Shown here: positions 1 to 11,039 of the stretch, piece after piece
Position numbering within the stretch: position 1 is the stretch's first letter
Layout of the letters: each line of letters begins with the position of its first letter
From: Rugalucina vietnamica
Lineage: Eukaryota > Mollusca > Bivalvia > Lucinida > Lucinidae
Direction of reading: 5' to 3'
Length of the DNA: 64,000 bases
Assembly (NCBI GenBank): GCA_964017185.1
Contig: OZ024883.1
Coordinates: 41,594,395 to 41,658,394, forward strand
The notes under the pieces: model-generated
What the model was told of the DNA's origin: nothing
The model's database searches: none
The model's input: the letters and a program-made list of their open reading frames with translations, nothing else
Program-made: the position numbers and the translations under genes

Positions 1-125
1 TTTTTGGATGTCATGACATCCTAGTTTTGAGTAAAAGTCCCATAAAATGCAGGCAATGTCCTGACATGACCACAGCTGTTGACTGGGACGTTAAGCAGCA
101 ATTCAAACAAACAAACAAATCTGTT
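1..125 (+). repeat. SINE-like interspersed repeat, 3' portion
   Basis: The same text recurs at 26615-26735, including the phrases tcccataaaatg, catgaccacagctgt and gactggga(c/t)gttaagca followed by an A/C-rich tail. Related tails occur at 17090-17150 and 9840-9910. The tail phrase and A-rich end fit the body of a tRNA-derived SINE whose head is missing here. It lies in the intron before the first visible PYM1 exon. Confidence 0.6.
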
Positions 126-184
126 TTCAGATTTTTCTGTTCATGTCTCTTTTATACAATATGCACTCTATATATGTATTACAG

Positions 185-255
185 ATCCGTCCAAACCTGT
201 CAGCAAACAGAAGAAGAAACGGGATGCAAAAAAAGCTAAGAAAGCTGAGCAAGTG
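185..255 (+). CDS. PYM1: PYM1 homologue, internal exon (first visible)
   Basis: PYM (partner of Y14 and Mago, also WIBG) binds the Mago-Y14 heterodimer through its N-terminus and the small ribosomal subunit through its basic region, helping to remove exon-junction complexes during translation. This exon begins after a ttacag acceptor and ends before gtatgt. It encodes a very Lys-rich stretch (SKQKKKRDAKKAKKAEQ), matching the basic middle region of PYM proteins. The Mago-binding N-terminal exons must lie left of the window. The next three exons continue in frame to a family-typical C-terminus, so the identification rests on the set rather than on this low-complexity exon alone. The donor could also be placed two bases earlier. 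Confidence 0.85.
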
Positions 256-662
256 GTATGTTATTAGTTTTTTTTTGTCCAGGTCTGATGCAAGCTGTCA
301 AAGCTGTACAGTGAACATAGCAGATTATTTTAGATGGTTTGCAATTAAAATTTTTGAAACAGAGGGTTCTAGCAAATGCCCACTTGCATGTTTTGAAGCA
401 AACAGAAGAAAAATGTACAATCCTGTACAGCCCAGTTTACTGTTATAAAAGAGAGGTGTAGTTTGGTATACATCACAAGGACAGTCATGTTATCCTGATG
501 CTCTGCAGGATATCTTGAGACGTTAAATTACAGAATTTAGGGAAATACAGATACAGAATATTTATTTCACGTCGTATATATGAAACATGACATATAACAT
601 CTGTAATACCTCTTACTTTCGTTTTGTTATGATTGACTAATGTTTAGGCTTATTTTTTGTAG
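256..662 (+). other. PYM1 intron
   Basis: Unique-looking AT-rich intron between gtatgt and the tttttgtag acceptor. I see no repeat or ORF of note in it. Confidence 0.6.
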
Positions 663-782
663 GAGAATGACCAGGAAGCAGCTAACAGTACAGACTTTCA
701 GCCATCTGGTGCCCAGTATACTACGCCGGCTCCCTCTACAGGGGACCCTGAGAAAGACAAGAAATTACGAAACTTAAGAAAG
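663..782 (+). CDS. PYM1: PYM1 homologue, internal exon
   Basis: A 120-nt exon (40 codons) between a tttttgtag acceptor and a gtttga donor. The first half encodes a hydrophilic, Ser/Thr/Pro-rich linker (ENDQEAANSTDFQPSG...). The last residues, DKKLRNLRK, begin the conserved C-terminal helical segment of PYM/WIBG, which family members write as K-x-(I/L)-(K/R)-N-L-(K/R)-K. It is in phase 0 with the exon on each side. No frameshift or stop is present. Confidence 0.9.
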
Positions 783-1227
783 GTTTGAATCATTCGTCCC
801 AGGTGGCTACTTTCCAATCAGTAGACCTGCAGTCACTCATCATTTGACACATGCTTTCATAGAAAAAATTCCGCTTAACATAGTAGTTAAGTAACTGACC
901 ATCTGGACATATCCCCATGTTAATCTTGGTGATATATCCAACAACAAATCTGACTTAACACCTTGAATCATGTACATATTCCTAAACTATTTGGCACCTG
1001 GAAAGTTGTTTAACACTCATTCTTGATATACCAAAATGTCAACAAAATCAATGACAAACATAGTGGATCCTGAATTCCTGATTTTATCAAGCCCAATCTA
1101 GACACATTGTGTAGATTCAGGTATAGGGAAAATCATGTCAGCAATTGCCATCACAATATGAACTGAGCAAAGAAAATATTCATGACAAAGGGAATAGGCC
1201 ATGTTTAACGATCTTATCTCATTTCAG
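783..1227 (+). other. PYM1 intron
   Basis: Intron from gtttga to the atttcag acceptor. No recognisable repeat or coding sequence. Confidence 0.6.
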
Positions 1228-1293
1228 AAATTACAGCAGATAGATAAACTGAAAGAGCAACAGAAAGCTGGGAAACAGTTGGAATTGAATCAG
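1228..1293 (+). CDS. PYM1: PYM1 homologue, internal exon
   Basis: A 66-nt phase-0 exon encoding KLQQIDKLKEQQKAGKQLEL plus Asn-Gln. It follows directly from the LRNLRK end of the previous exon and gives the amphipathic helix typical of the PYM C-terminus (K-L-x-(Q/E)-I-x-x-L). Splice sites are atttcag and gtagtg. The following intron of nearly 3 kb is mostly filled by two nested Helitron-like repeats. Confidence 0.92.
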
Positions 1294-1313
1294 GTAGTGT
1301 ATATATGAATTTT

Positions 1314-3693
1314 TATGCCCCCAACAAGGGGCATATTGGTTTGGCTGTCCGTCTGTCCAGAGCAGTGCAGTGCGTGAGTTGCACTTAGCACACCGTCAGG
1401 AACCGTTAGAGCTAGGATCTTGAAATTTGGTATGTAGTTTGTATATGAAAATTAAGAGGACCCGTTTTTTTTTTTTTTCAGGAAAATTCAAGGGGCTAGG
1501 GGCCCATACTGTGAGAGTTATGTCCCTTTTTAATTAGCTCACCTGAGCCGAAGGCTCACAGGTGAGCTTATAGTATACCCATGCTCCGGCGTCCGTCCGT
1601 CGTCCGTCCGTCCGTCCGTCCGTCGTCCGTCGTCCACAATTTCAAAGATCTTCTCCTCTGAAACCACTTGGCCAATCAAAGCCAAACTTCATGTGGAGCA
1701 TCCTTAGGAAGGGGGAACGAAAGTTTATATAAATGGTCCAGGTCACATGACCAAGATGGCCGCCATGGCTATAAATAGCAAAAACCTTTAAAAATCTTCT
1801 TCTCCAGAACCAGTGGGCCGATTTCCACGAAACTTGGTATGTAGCATATGGGACATGGGCCCATCATAGTTTATATGAATCATGACCCTAGGATGACCTT
1901 GACCTATTTTACGGCAAGGTCAACTTAGGTCGCCAATGCATTTGAATGGGAAAAAATGGTAAATTGCTATTTAATTGGTAAAACTTACTGGGAATAGGCA
2001 AATGGACAGAAGATTAATGTTAATGGAAAATTTTAGCCCCTGGGGGGTTGTCTGCCCCTGCCCCGGGGCTATATACATGTATATTTCCATAATAATGAAA
2101 CATCTTCTCTCCTGAAACCGCATGGCCAATCAAAGCCAAACTTCATATGGAGCATCCTTGGGAAGGGGGAAAGAAAGTTTATATAAATGGTCAAGGTCAC
2201 ATGACCAAGATGGCCGCCATGGCTATAAATAGAAAAAACCTTTAAAAATCTTCTTCTTCAGAACCAGAAGGCCAATGATTTTGAAACTTGGTGTGAAGCA
2301 TCAGTGACTGGAGCTCTACAAAGTTTATATAAATCGTGACCCTGGGATGACCTTGACCTATTTTACGGCAAGGTCAACATAGGTCGCTCATGCATTTGAA
2401 TGGGGAAAAGTGTTAAAATGTCATTTGTAGAAAAATCCTTGCAGGAAATGGGCAAATGGACTTAATTTTGATGATTCTGAAAAAATTTGGACCCCAGGGG
2501 TCTGTCTGCTCCCACCCCGGGGCAATATACATGTATATTACAGTGATATTCAAAGATCTTCTTCTCTGAAACTGCTTGGCCAATCAAAGCCAAACTTTAT
2601 GAGGAGTATTGTTAGGAAGTGGGAATGAAAGTATATATAAATGGTCATGGTCACATGACCAAGATGGCTGCCATGGCTATAAATAGCAAAAACCTTTAAA
2701 AATCTTTTTTCTCTAGAACCAGAAGGCCTATGATTTTGAAACTTGGCATGAAGCATCAGGCAATGTTGTTCTACAAAGTTTATATAAATCGTGACCCTTG
2801 GGTGACCATGACCTATTTTACAGCAAGGTCAACTTAGGTCGCCCATGCATTTGAATGGGGAAAATTGTTAAAATGTCTTTTGAAGGGCAAAACTTGCAGT
2901 AAATTGGCGAATGGACTAAAGTTTTATGTTTTCAAAAAGAAATTGACTCCAGGGGTTGCTCTGACCCGGCCTTGGGGTTATATACATGTATATTATCATT
3001 CTAGTCAAACAAGTTTATTGGTATATATCTCGGGTTTCAGGTGAGCTTTACAGGACCATTGGTCCTCTGGTTCTTCATAAAGTGAACAGATAGTGGGTAC
3101 CTTGTGTGCGCACGTCCTCCTAAATTTAATACCGATTCTCTTGAAACTTTATAGGTGTTGTGACCATGCTTTGAAGATATGCATAGTGTTTGGATATAAT
3201 CCTCAGATTAATTTTTGTCACTTTTTTTGCAATTTGAACTTAGCCATTTTTTGGGCATTTTGACAATTGAAGTGAATGGACAGTGGGTACCTTGTGTGCG
3301 CAACTCCTCCTACAGCTTAATACCAATTCTCTTGAAACTTTACAGATGTTGTGACCATGCTTTGAAAATATGCATATTGTTTTGATATAATCCTCGGATT
3401 ATTTTTGTCATTTTTTTCACAATTTGAACTTAGTCATTTTTTTTTCAGGCATTTCAGTGAATGGATAGGGGGTACCTTGTGTGCAGAACTCCTCCTACAG
3501 TTAAATACCGATACTTTTGAAACTTTACATTGTAACCATGCTTTGAAGATATACATGTGATTGGGATATACTCCTCAGATTAATTTTTGTCATCTTTTTT
3601 GCAATTTGAACTTTTCAGTTTTTCAGACATTGCCACATCTTGAAAATGACGTACCAGTTGGGGGCATAGTGTTTCATAAACACATTTTCTAGT
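1314..3693 (+). mobile_element. Helitron/HINE-like element with ~190-bp tandem units (outer)
   Basis: The left end reads tatgcccccaacaagg. The right end carries the inverted partner gttgggggcata, then a hairpin (gtgttt/aaacac stem) and terminates in CTAGT followed by T. Internal units of about 190 bp repeat around 1330, 3085, 3280 and 3470 (shared phrases gggtaccttgtgtg and cttgaaactttaca). Subterminal inverted repeats, a 3' hairpin, a CTRRT end and a tandem core are the hallmarks of Helitron-derived non-autonomous elements (HINEs). A second element (1536-3071) is inserted in it. It lies in the last visible PYM1 intron. Confidence 0.65.
1536..3071 (+). mobile_element. Helitron/HINE-like element with three ~452-bp tandem units (inner, nested)
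   Basis: It begins agctcacctgagcc and ends with the inverted partner tcaggtgagct, then a perfect hairpin (aggacc att ggtcct) and CTGGT followed by T, a CTRRT-type Helitron 3' end. Units start near 1645, 2096 and 2548 and share phrases such as gccaatcaaagccaaactt and gaccaagatggc. A (GTCC)n-rich stretch lies at 1583-1635. The same family recurs reversed at 5608-8594. It interrupts the tandem core of the outer element. Confidence 0.65.
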
Positions 3694-3931
3694 TTTATAA
3701 GTGAATATTATTTCAAAATTCTTATGGCACTTTTCAGACCCTCCAGTCGTTCCGGAATGTCCTTGGGTAATAGTACATGTAACTATTTTTTCTGGTGGTA
3801 CTTTTGAACAAAGAGAAATGTAGAAAGGTGTTTTGAGAATGATGTTGAACTTGCAAGGAGAATAGAGAATATTCTCTTTCTTGACAACTTTAATCCATAG
3901 TATTATAAAACGAAAACATTGGTATATTATA
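3694..3931. other. PYM1 intron remainder
   Basis: Short intron segment between the Helitron-like element and a palindromic MITE. Nothing recognisable in it. Confidence 0.5.
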
Positions 3932-4164
3932 AGAGCCGCGTCATGAAAAAAACAAATTTTTGCCTATGCGAAGGCGCAGATCAGCTGTGCACTAACTGTA
4001 CAGCTGATCAGTGCCTTTATTTTCACTAAATTAATAGTACAATTCCTAATCTACTTATACCCAAAATTTCAAGCTTCTAGCCATCTTCTGTTAGTGTACA
4101 AGGCCAGTTTGTATCAGACCTAGTCGGAATCCCCCATAGACCGTTTTTCTCACATCGCGGCTCA
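3932..4164 (+). mobile_element. Palindromic MITE, family A
   Basis: It starts agagccgcgtcatgaaaa and ends ttctcacatcgcggctca, so the ends are inverted copies of each other. Inside is a strong hairpin (gcgcagatcagctgtg against cagctgatcagtgcc). At least seven other copies occur in this window (4438, 4642, 10229, 11040, 14704, 16404 and 16811). No coding capacity. Confidence 0.75.
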
Positions 4165-4264
4165 TATGATTTGGATACTTATGCGATGACAATCTGTTTT
4201 ATGACTTACCTAAAACCAGCTAACAAATTCATGCTGATATTTTGTACTTTTTGTCCTTTTTCAG

Positions 4265-4327
4265 CTTGAAAAATTAAAGACAGAAGATGCCTTGATTAAA
4301 GAAATTGAAGACCTTGAACTGAGCTGA
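4265..4327 (+). CDS. PYM1: PYM1 homologue, terminal exon with stop
   Basis: After a ctttttcag acceptor, 20 codons plus TGA encode LEKLKTEDALIKEIEDLELS. The end pattern Q-LEK-x-x-x-x-x-x-L-x-x-E-(I/L)-E-x-LEL is the conserved extreme C-terminus of PYM/WIBG, believed to contribute to ribosome or scaffold contacts. The frame continues without change from the previous exon. Neighbour: DNAJC19 lies about 8 kb downstream in the opposite orientation. I found no clear polyadenylation signal close to the stop that I would defend. Confidence 0.93.
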   Translation, partial: LEKLKTEDALIKEIEDLELS

Positions 4328-4437
4328 AAATTTCTGTGATATTTGAAGACATTGATATTGGAATATGACTTGTTAAATCTCAAACATGACAGGAATGTTA
4401 CACTTTTGTTCTGTCTTCTATCTTCTCTGCCTAAATA

Positions 4438-5371
4438 TGAACCGCATTATGAGAAAACCAACAATCTGTATGTGCGAAAACAAAGACGCAGATCAGCTTC
4501 GCAGTAACTGTACGGCATGGAAAATTTGAAATCAAAAGAAAATCATACATGTATGTATTAAAGAACTGCTTTGATGAAGGAAAAAGCAGTTTAATATCTG
4601 AAAGTGTTATCCAAACTTCAGTTAAAGAATACATGTAGATTTGAGCCGAGTCAGAAAGTCAGCAATTTGGATATGCGAAAACAAAACTGCAAAGCTGATC
4701 AGCGCCTTTGTTTTCGCTACACAGATATACTCCTCCTCAAAAGAATCTTGTCAGCTGTTAATTCTTTTTGCACTCTATATACTTTTAATTAAATTTGGTT
4801 GATATGTTTTTACCCTTAACTACTCTATTCCCAGCCTAAAACTGGAATTTTTTTGCCATAAAAGGGGTTGTACGCCCTTTCAAGAACTTAAGTCATACGA
4901 AATCACACCATGCTGAAAATGTCATCAGAAAGGCTGAAGGAGCTCTGGATCGAGCAAATGATCCCTGATTACAAAGCCAGTGGCTTTACCACTACACCAC
5001 AGAGACTTCTACGCTGTGGCTGTGTCCGGAGGAACAAGCATGGGAGAATCACGAGGCTGTGCTGATTTTCTAGATCCCCACCCATTTGGATCCTTATAAC
5101 CATAGAACATCTATGTTTAATACTGAGCATCGCAAAAGATGCATACTGTATGCCAAAGTGCAGTTGAAACACACCAGATTGTGCCATGTAATTTTTAAAT
5201 TGACAAAAACAGAAAGTAATTCCTATTCATTTATTGAACACAACTGGGTGACCAGATTTTTTAGAGGAGGAGTATAGTACAATTCCTCTACTTTCTAAAT
5301 CCAAAGTTTCCAACCTCTAGCCATTGTTCGGACGTTCTGAAACCACATTGTTGGTTTTCTCAAGACACGGC
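4438..5371 (+). repeat. Two broken copies of MITE family A
   Basis: A truncated copy starts at 4438 (gaaccgcattatgagaaaacc) and stops near 4515. A second begins at 4642 (ttgagccgag), breaks off after the loop near 4737 (atatactcctcct) and appears to resume near 5258 (gaggaggagtatagtacaat), ending at about 5371 (gacacggctc). The ~520 bp between is foreign and includes a tRNA-like segment. I could not define a clean target duplication. Confidence 0.5.
4942..5010 (-). repeat. tRNA-derived SINE head (degenerate)
   Basis: On the minus strand the sequence has an A-box-like stretch (tggtgtagtggtaaagcc) and a B-box-like stretch (gatcatttgctcgatcc) with tRNA-like spacing. It lies within the material splitting a MITE copy. 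It is not a credible functional tRNA gene because the arms do not pair fully and it sits inside repeat sequence. Confidence 0.4.
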
Positions 5372-5607
5372 TCGTTTGTTGCCCTTGTCTGTCTCGATAG
5401 TCTTCTTAAGGCTATTATAAATGAGATATCAAATTTGTTTTGTTTTGTCAAATAAAGTCCCTTGCAGAAGACTGTAGCATAGCAGTTAAAACAACTCACT
5501 TTGTAAACCAGGGTTTCGTGTCAGATTCCAGCTTTTGAAGCCCTTACTACAAGACTTATAACTGAGCTCATGTCTCCATATAATTTTAGCTGCTGGCGAG
5601 ATGTAAA

Positions 5608-8594
5608 ACCAGAGGACCAATGGTCCTGTAAACGCTCACCTGAGTCTGCTGCATATACGAATAAACATGTTTGAATATTATGGTATTTAACCCCAGTGCA
5701 GGGGCAGATGAAGCCCTTGGGCCGTTTTATTTTTTCAGAATAATCAATATTCTGTCCATTTGCCAATTTCTTGCTGGCTTTTCCCTTCAAATGACATTTT
5801 AACAGTTTTTCCCATTCAAATGCATGGGCAACCCATGTTGACCTTGCCATAAACTTGGTCAAGGTCATCACAGGGTCATGATTTATATATACATTGTAGT
5901 ACTTTAGCCATGGATGCTTCACGCCAAGTTTCATTGAAATCAATCAATTGGTTTCAGAGAAGAAGATTTTTGAAGGGTTTTTACCATATATGGGCATGGC
6001 CGCCATCTTGGTCATGTGACCTAGATTATTAATATACACATTGGTTCACCCATCCTATAGATGCTTCACATAAAATTTGGCTTCAATTGGCCTAGAGGAG
6101 AAGATGTTTAAATATTATGGTAATATACAGGTTATACATGTATACTGCCCCAGGGTGTGGGCATATGAGCCCTTAGGTCCAATTTTTTTTTTCAGAATCA
6201 TTAATATTCAGTCCTACTACCCATTTCCTGCAAGATTTTCTCCTCAAATGACTTTTTAAAAGTTTTTTCCATTCCAATGCATTAGCGACCTATGTTGACC
6301 TTGTCGTAAAATAGATCAAGGTCACCACAGGGTCATGATTTATATACACATTGTAGTACTTCAGCCATTGGAGCTTCATGCCAAGTTTCTTTGAAATCGG
6401 TCCACCAGATTCGGAGAAGAAGATTTTTGAAGGGTTTTTACCATATATGGGCATGGCAGCCATCTAGGTCATGTGAACTAAATAATTTATATATACATTA
6501 ATTCCCCCATTCCATAGATGCTTCACATAAAATTTGGCTTTGATTCGCCAAGCGGTCTCAGAGGAGATGTTTGAATATTATGGTAATATATACTCAACAA
6601 AAAAAGTTAAGGAAAATGTGTTTGAGGGTCTATAACACAAGATCTGTTATATTTCTTGAAATGTGAACTCCATATCATTATGAAGTGTCTTTTTATCTTT
6701 CAAATGAGGGCTTAATTGAGATGATGACACTTACAGAAGCTTTAAAAATCAATGTCAAAGTTGACGGGTCGCCCCTCCATGTTTCACAAAGTTGCCATAT
6801 TGTTCGATTTGTGTATTAATTGTCACTGGAGCTTTTTCACACAATATCGATATCTCCATAGACACATTTTCTGATTAACAGCTGTACAGTGCACACACTG
6901 AGGTGAACAGACCTGTTGTACAGCATTTTCAGCACCAGTACCATTGATGGTACCAGGAGGGCAATGTCAGATGAAATCGACCCAGTATCACCCAAGATTA
7001 CCTATGTCAGAACAACGTTGAGGTCAATGACTAGGCAACCCACCCACCAGACATGCCTCCCTCTGAACAAGTGTTACACATTCTGAGACCGCATGATATG
7101 GTCTGGTGTGGAATACTGGCACCAAAATCTCTCCAGGCTCTTGCTGTGATGCTTCAGGAGGAAAGGAGTCTGATTTCTCAGCACCAAATTCGGCATATTG
7201 TTGGTCAAATTAAAGAATTGTTGGTTTGCTGTGGTGCTTTGCAGCCTGATATTGCCTTCTAAGAAATGATGCTGATGCAGAAAAAGCAGTATGACATGTC
7301 TCAACATCTTGTCTTGTGTACTGAATTGTTGTCATGAGAAATATTGTCTTCTAAGTCTATGCTTTTAAGGTAAGAGTCTACATTGACACGTTTTACTCAA
7401 ACCAAACAATATTGCAATTTTGTGAAAACTGGATTGACGACTAGTCAACTTTGACATTGTTTTCCTCAGCCACTGCTGATGCCACAAGTTCAAATGAGGC
7501 CTCATTGGAAAGACAAAAAAACACTTTATAATGTACCAAAGTTTGAATTTCTAATTTTTTACTAAATTTATTGCAATAAGCACTCGAACACATTTTCCTT
7601 AACTTTTTTTGTTGAGTATACATGTATATTGCCCCAGGGTGGGGGCAGATGAGCTCCTGGGGTCCAATTTTTTTTTCAGAATCATTAATATTCAGTCCTA
7701 CTGCCCATTTCCTGCAAGACTTTCACTTTAAATGACATTTTAAAAGTTTCCCCTATTCAAATGCATTGGCGACGTATGTTGACCTTGCCGTAAGAAAAGG
7801 TCAAGGTCATCACAGGGTCATGATTTATATACACATTGTAGTGCTTGAGCCATCGATGCTTCATGCCAAGTTTCTTTGAAATCAATCCACCAGTTCTGGA
7901 GAAGATTTTTGAAAGGTTTTTACCATATATGGGCATTGCGGCCATCTTGGTCATGTGACCTGGATTATTTATAAACACATTGATTACCCCTTCCTATTGA
8001 TGCTTCACATAAAATTTGGCTTTGATTGGCCAAGCGGTTTCAGAGGAGATGATGTTTGAATATTATGGTAATATACATGTATATTGCCCCGGGGTGGGGG
8101 CATATGAGCCCCTGGGGTCCAATTTTTTTCAGAATCATTAATATTCAGTCCTACTGCCCATTTCCTGCAAGACTTACTTTAAATGACTTTAAATGACATT
8201 TTAAAAGTTTTCCCCATTCAAATGCATTGGCGACCTATGTTGACCTTGCCGTAAAATAGGTCAAGGTCATCACAGGGTCATGATTTATATATACATTGTA
8301 GTGCTTGAGCCATCAATGCTTCGTGCCAAGTTTCGTTGAAATCAGTCCACCAGTTCTGGAGAAGATTTTTGAAGGGTTTTTACCATATATGGGCATGGCG
8401 GCCATCTTGGTCATGTGACCTGGATTTCTTATATACACATTGGTTCCCCCTTCCTATAGATGCTTCATACAAAATTTGGCTTTGGTTGGCCAAGCGGTTT
8501 CAGAGAAGAAGATCTTTGAAATTGTGGACGGACGGACGCCGGATCATGGCCATCCTATAAGCTCACCTTGTGAGCCTAACGGCTGAGGTGAGCT
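5608..8594 (-). mobile_element. Helitron/HINE-like element, same family as 1536-3071, reversed
   Basis: The left edge is ACCAG followed by the hairpin aggacc aat ggtcct, the reverse complement of a CTGGT 3' end. The right edge is gctgaggtgagct with a (GGAC)n stretch. Four ~480-bp units are visible around 5650, 6100, 7620 and 8080, sharing caaggtcatcacagggtcatg and gccatcttggtcatgtgacc. A TA-flanked DNA transposon (6591-7618) has split it. No ORF of its own. Confidence 0.65.
6591..7618. mobile_element. Tc1/mariner-type non-autonomous element (1,028 bp)
   Basis: Inverted ends of about 30 bp: tactcaacaaaaaaagttaa on the left, mirrored by ttaacttttttt gttgagta on the right. TA is duplicated at 6589-6590 and 7619-7620. 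The neighbouring unit at 8068 supplies the uninterrupted site (ggtaatatacatgtat), so the boundaries are firm. The interior has only short ORFs (for example 7053-7262) that I do not recognise as a transposase. Confidence 0.75.
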
Positions 8595-8756
8595 AAAAAA
8601 GAGCAAAATAGCCATGACCCTTGCTTGGATTTGACAATTTTTATGAGTTTTAATGTTTTCAAATACTTAAGCATGGGTGAAAGGTCTGGTGAAGTATAAC
8701 CGTAGTTATCAAATGAGTGATACATGACCAGTGCTCCTCATGTTGTGTCTTATTTT

Positions 8757-9755
8757 ATACCCCCGGCATTTATGCCGACGGGTATATAGTTTTCGCTTTT
8801 CCGTTCGTCCGTTCGTATGTTCGTTAGTTCGTTGGTTCGTTAGTTCGTTAGTTCAGTTAAAATGTCAAAGTTTTGGTTAAAGTTTCTCTGCTGGTGTATA
8901 TCTCATGAACTATATATCAGAAACCATTCATATTTGGATTATAGGTACCCTATAGTGTTGGCTTTGTTTCTATGAGTTTGGACCCCAGGGTCCATGCCCG
9001 GGGGTGGGGCTAGAGTTCAAAATCTAGGTCACCTTTAATTTGCGTCAAAGTTTTGGTTAAAGTTTCTCTATTGGTGTATATCTCATGAACTATATATCAG
9101 AAACCATTCATATTTGGACTATAGGTACCCTATAGGGTTGGCTTTAGTTTCTATGAGTTTGGACCCCAGGGTCCATGCCCGGGGGTGGGGCTAGAGTTCA
9201 AAATCTAGGTCACCTTTAATTTGCGTCAAAGTTTTGGTTAAAGTTTCTCTATTGGTGTATATCTCATGAACTATATATCAGAAACCATTCATATTTGGAC
9301 TATAGGTACCCTATAGGGTTGGCTTTGTTTCTATGAGTTTGGACCCCAGGGTCCATGCCCGCTTGAGTTCAAGATCTAGGACATCAATACTTTTATTATT
9401 ACTATTATTATTTTTTTTTAATTTAGACTGACATTCTATTTTCATTTTCCATCTAGGACTGAGGACCTGACCCTCAATGTCCGTGATTAAGTCCTAGTTG
9501 GAGTACACAAGTCAGCTCTGTGTACTGCTCTAAAGAAGATATGTCACTCTAAAAACTACACTCCCTCATGTCTGTGATCAAAGTGCTTTAGAATGCACAC
9601 TTCTATAAAGTATTTGATAAGGGTACTGTCTTTTGTTCGGGATTTGTGATTCAATGTCAGGGGTGTACATGTGCTGGGTGGTTGTGGGAGGGAGAAGGAG
9701 GACTGGGTGACCACCAGCCGGGGGTATACGTGCCTCTCAAGGCACTTTTTCTAGT
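8757..9755 (+). mobile_element. Helitron/HINE-like element with 180-bp tandem units
   Basis: It begins atacccccggcatttatgcc and carries the inverted partner gccgggggtatac near the right end, followed by the hairpin gtgcct ctca aggcac and CTAGT-T at 9751-9755. Three near-identical units start at 8864, 9044 and 9225 (gtcaaagttttggttaaag), a period of 180-181 bp. A GTTC-rich stretch lies at 8808-8850. Low divergence between units suggests recent amplification or conversion. Confidence 0.65.
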
Positions 9756-9784
9756 TTACGCTAGTAATACCCTGAAGTGTGGTG

Positions 9785-9910
9785 GACATTGGATCAAAAG
9801 GCATGGAGTCTGACCCCACTGGTGTCGCTTGAGCAAGGCACATTATTGAAATTTGTGGTGGCTCCATTCCGATATGACTTAAAAATTGTCGACTGGACCA
9901 TTAAAACAGA
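9785..9910 (+). repeat. SINE-like fragment
   Basis: Phrases gagcaaggcac, gtggctccattcc, atatgactt and gtcgactgga are shared in order with the body and tail of the SINE at 16684-17150 (gcaagaccac, gtggctccatccc, acatgact, gttgactggg). The tRNA-like head is missing or decayed. Confidence 0.45.
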
Positions 9911-10228
9911 ATGTTTACAGTGAAGAGTGGTCACTCAAAAACGGTTTGGTCTGATACATACCTCCGGCGTGTAGTGTTTAGGCACGACATTCGTCTGGTA
10001 TGTAAATGAAATTTAAAGCAGTTCTTCAAATGTTTTTAATCTTTACTATAAAACAAACACATTGTAACCTCAGAAAACAGACTTAATGTCTGGACTTACA
10101 ACCTGTAGATCAATTACTGTATAATGAAAATTCTTCCAGCGTAGACCTACACAGTCGTGTTGTTTTTCTCAATTTCAATGTATTGAATACATGTATTGCA
10201 TTCAAATTTGTGATGGTCAATTTTCATT

Positions 10229-10462
10229 ACACAAATGAGCTGCCGTATGGGAAAACCAACAATCTACATAGGCAAAAACAAAGGCACAGATCAACTGCGA
10301 AGCTGATCAGCGTCTTTGTTTTCGCTACATGGATAGTACAATTCCTCTACTTTCTAAATCCAGAATGTCCAGTCTCTAGCCATCTTCTGTGCTTGTACAG
10401 CTCGGTTTGTGTCAGACCTGGTCGAAAACCACATTGTTGGTTTTTCCACGAGGTGGCTCAAA
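10229..10462 (+). mobile_element. Palindromic MITE, family A
   Basis: It runs from gagctgccgtatgggaaaac to ttccacgaggtggctca, with the internal hairpin gcgaagctgatcagcg and the shared phrases gtacaattcctctactttc and ccatcttctgtg. Part of the left hairpin arm is deleted compared with other copies. Confidence 0.7.
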
Positions 10463-11039
10463 TGTCTTCCCCAAGTCTCTGTTGAGGTCTCTGTTAAAAC
10501 CAACCTCAGTTTAAAATATTGTATCTATGCATTCTTATTCTGCCAATTGAATGGAAAAGATATTGAGAGATAAAGAAGAACAATTTCATTCGGGTTCTAA
10601 AGAGCGCAGCTAAAGAACGAACATCATGATGAAAAATGCTAAACCTTGGATATCCTTTGGTTTTGTTTGTTTTATTGCTTTGTCCATGTCAAACATCCAA
10701 GGTCCTATCCAGAGAAGTTTTCTTATGATGCAGCTTGTATCTGAATATGGTAATGCTCAAGTCAAAATTCATTATCGAAAGCGAAAAACTGTCAGATGAA
10801 GGACAATAACTTTGCACATAAAAGGATTACAATGTCTTGTCCGTAAACTTGCAGAACATGCTTTAAAGTTCTCTAAATATCCTATAACAAGGTATGGCCT
10901 ACTGTCTACAACAGAAATCTGATTAGATGATGACAACTCTGAGCTACATGTACCGAAACAACTACATGTTCCGAAACAACTACATGTACCGAAACAACTA
11001 CATGTACCAAACTTAGTTCCAATGAGGAATGAAGATAAA
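10463..11039. other. Intergenic stretch with a short tandem repeat
   Basis: No gene seen. At about 10942-11010 an 18-bp unit (acatgtaccgaaacaact) is repeated nearly four times. Otherwise unique-looking AT-rich DNA. Confidence 0.5.

Noticed and set aside
5470-5545. Possible tRNA-like stretch (gtagcatagcagttaaaac, gtttcgtgtcagattcc)
   Set aside because: Boxes are weak and the arms do not pair. Not enough to list as a SINE.
7053-7262. 70-codon ORF inside the mariner-type element
   Set aside because: No DDE or helix-turn-helix signature recognised; listed only as part of the element.
8864-9405. Regular 180-bp tandem units considered as a CRISPR-like or satellite array
   Set aside because: Units are contiguous without spacers and bounded by Helitron-like ends in a eukaryotic context.
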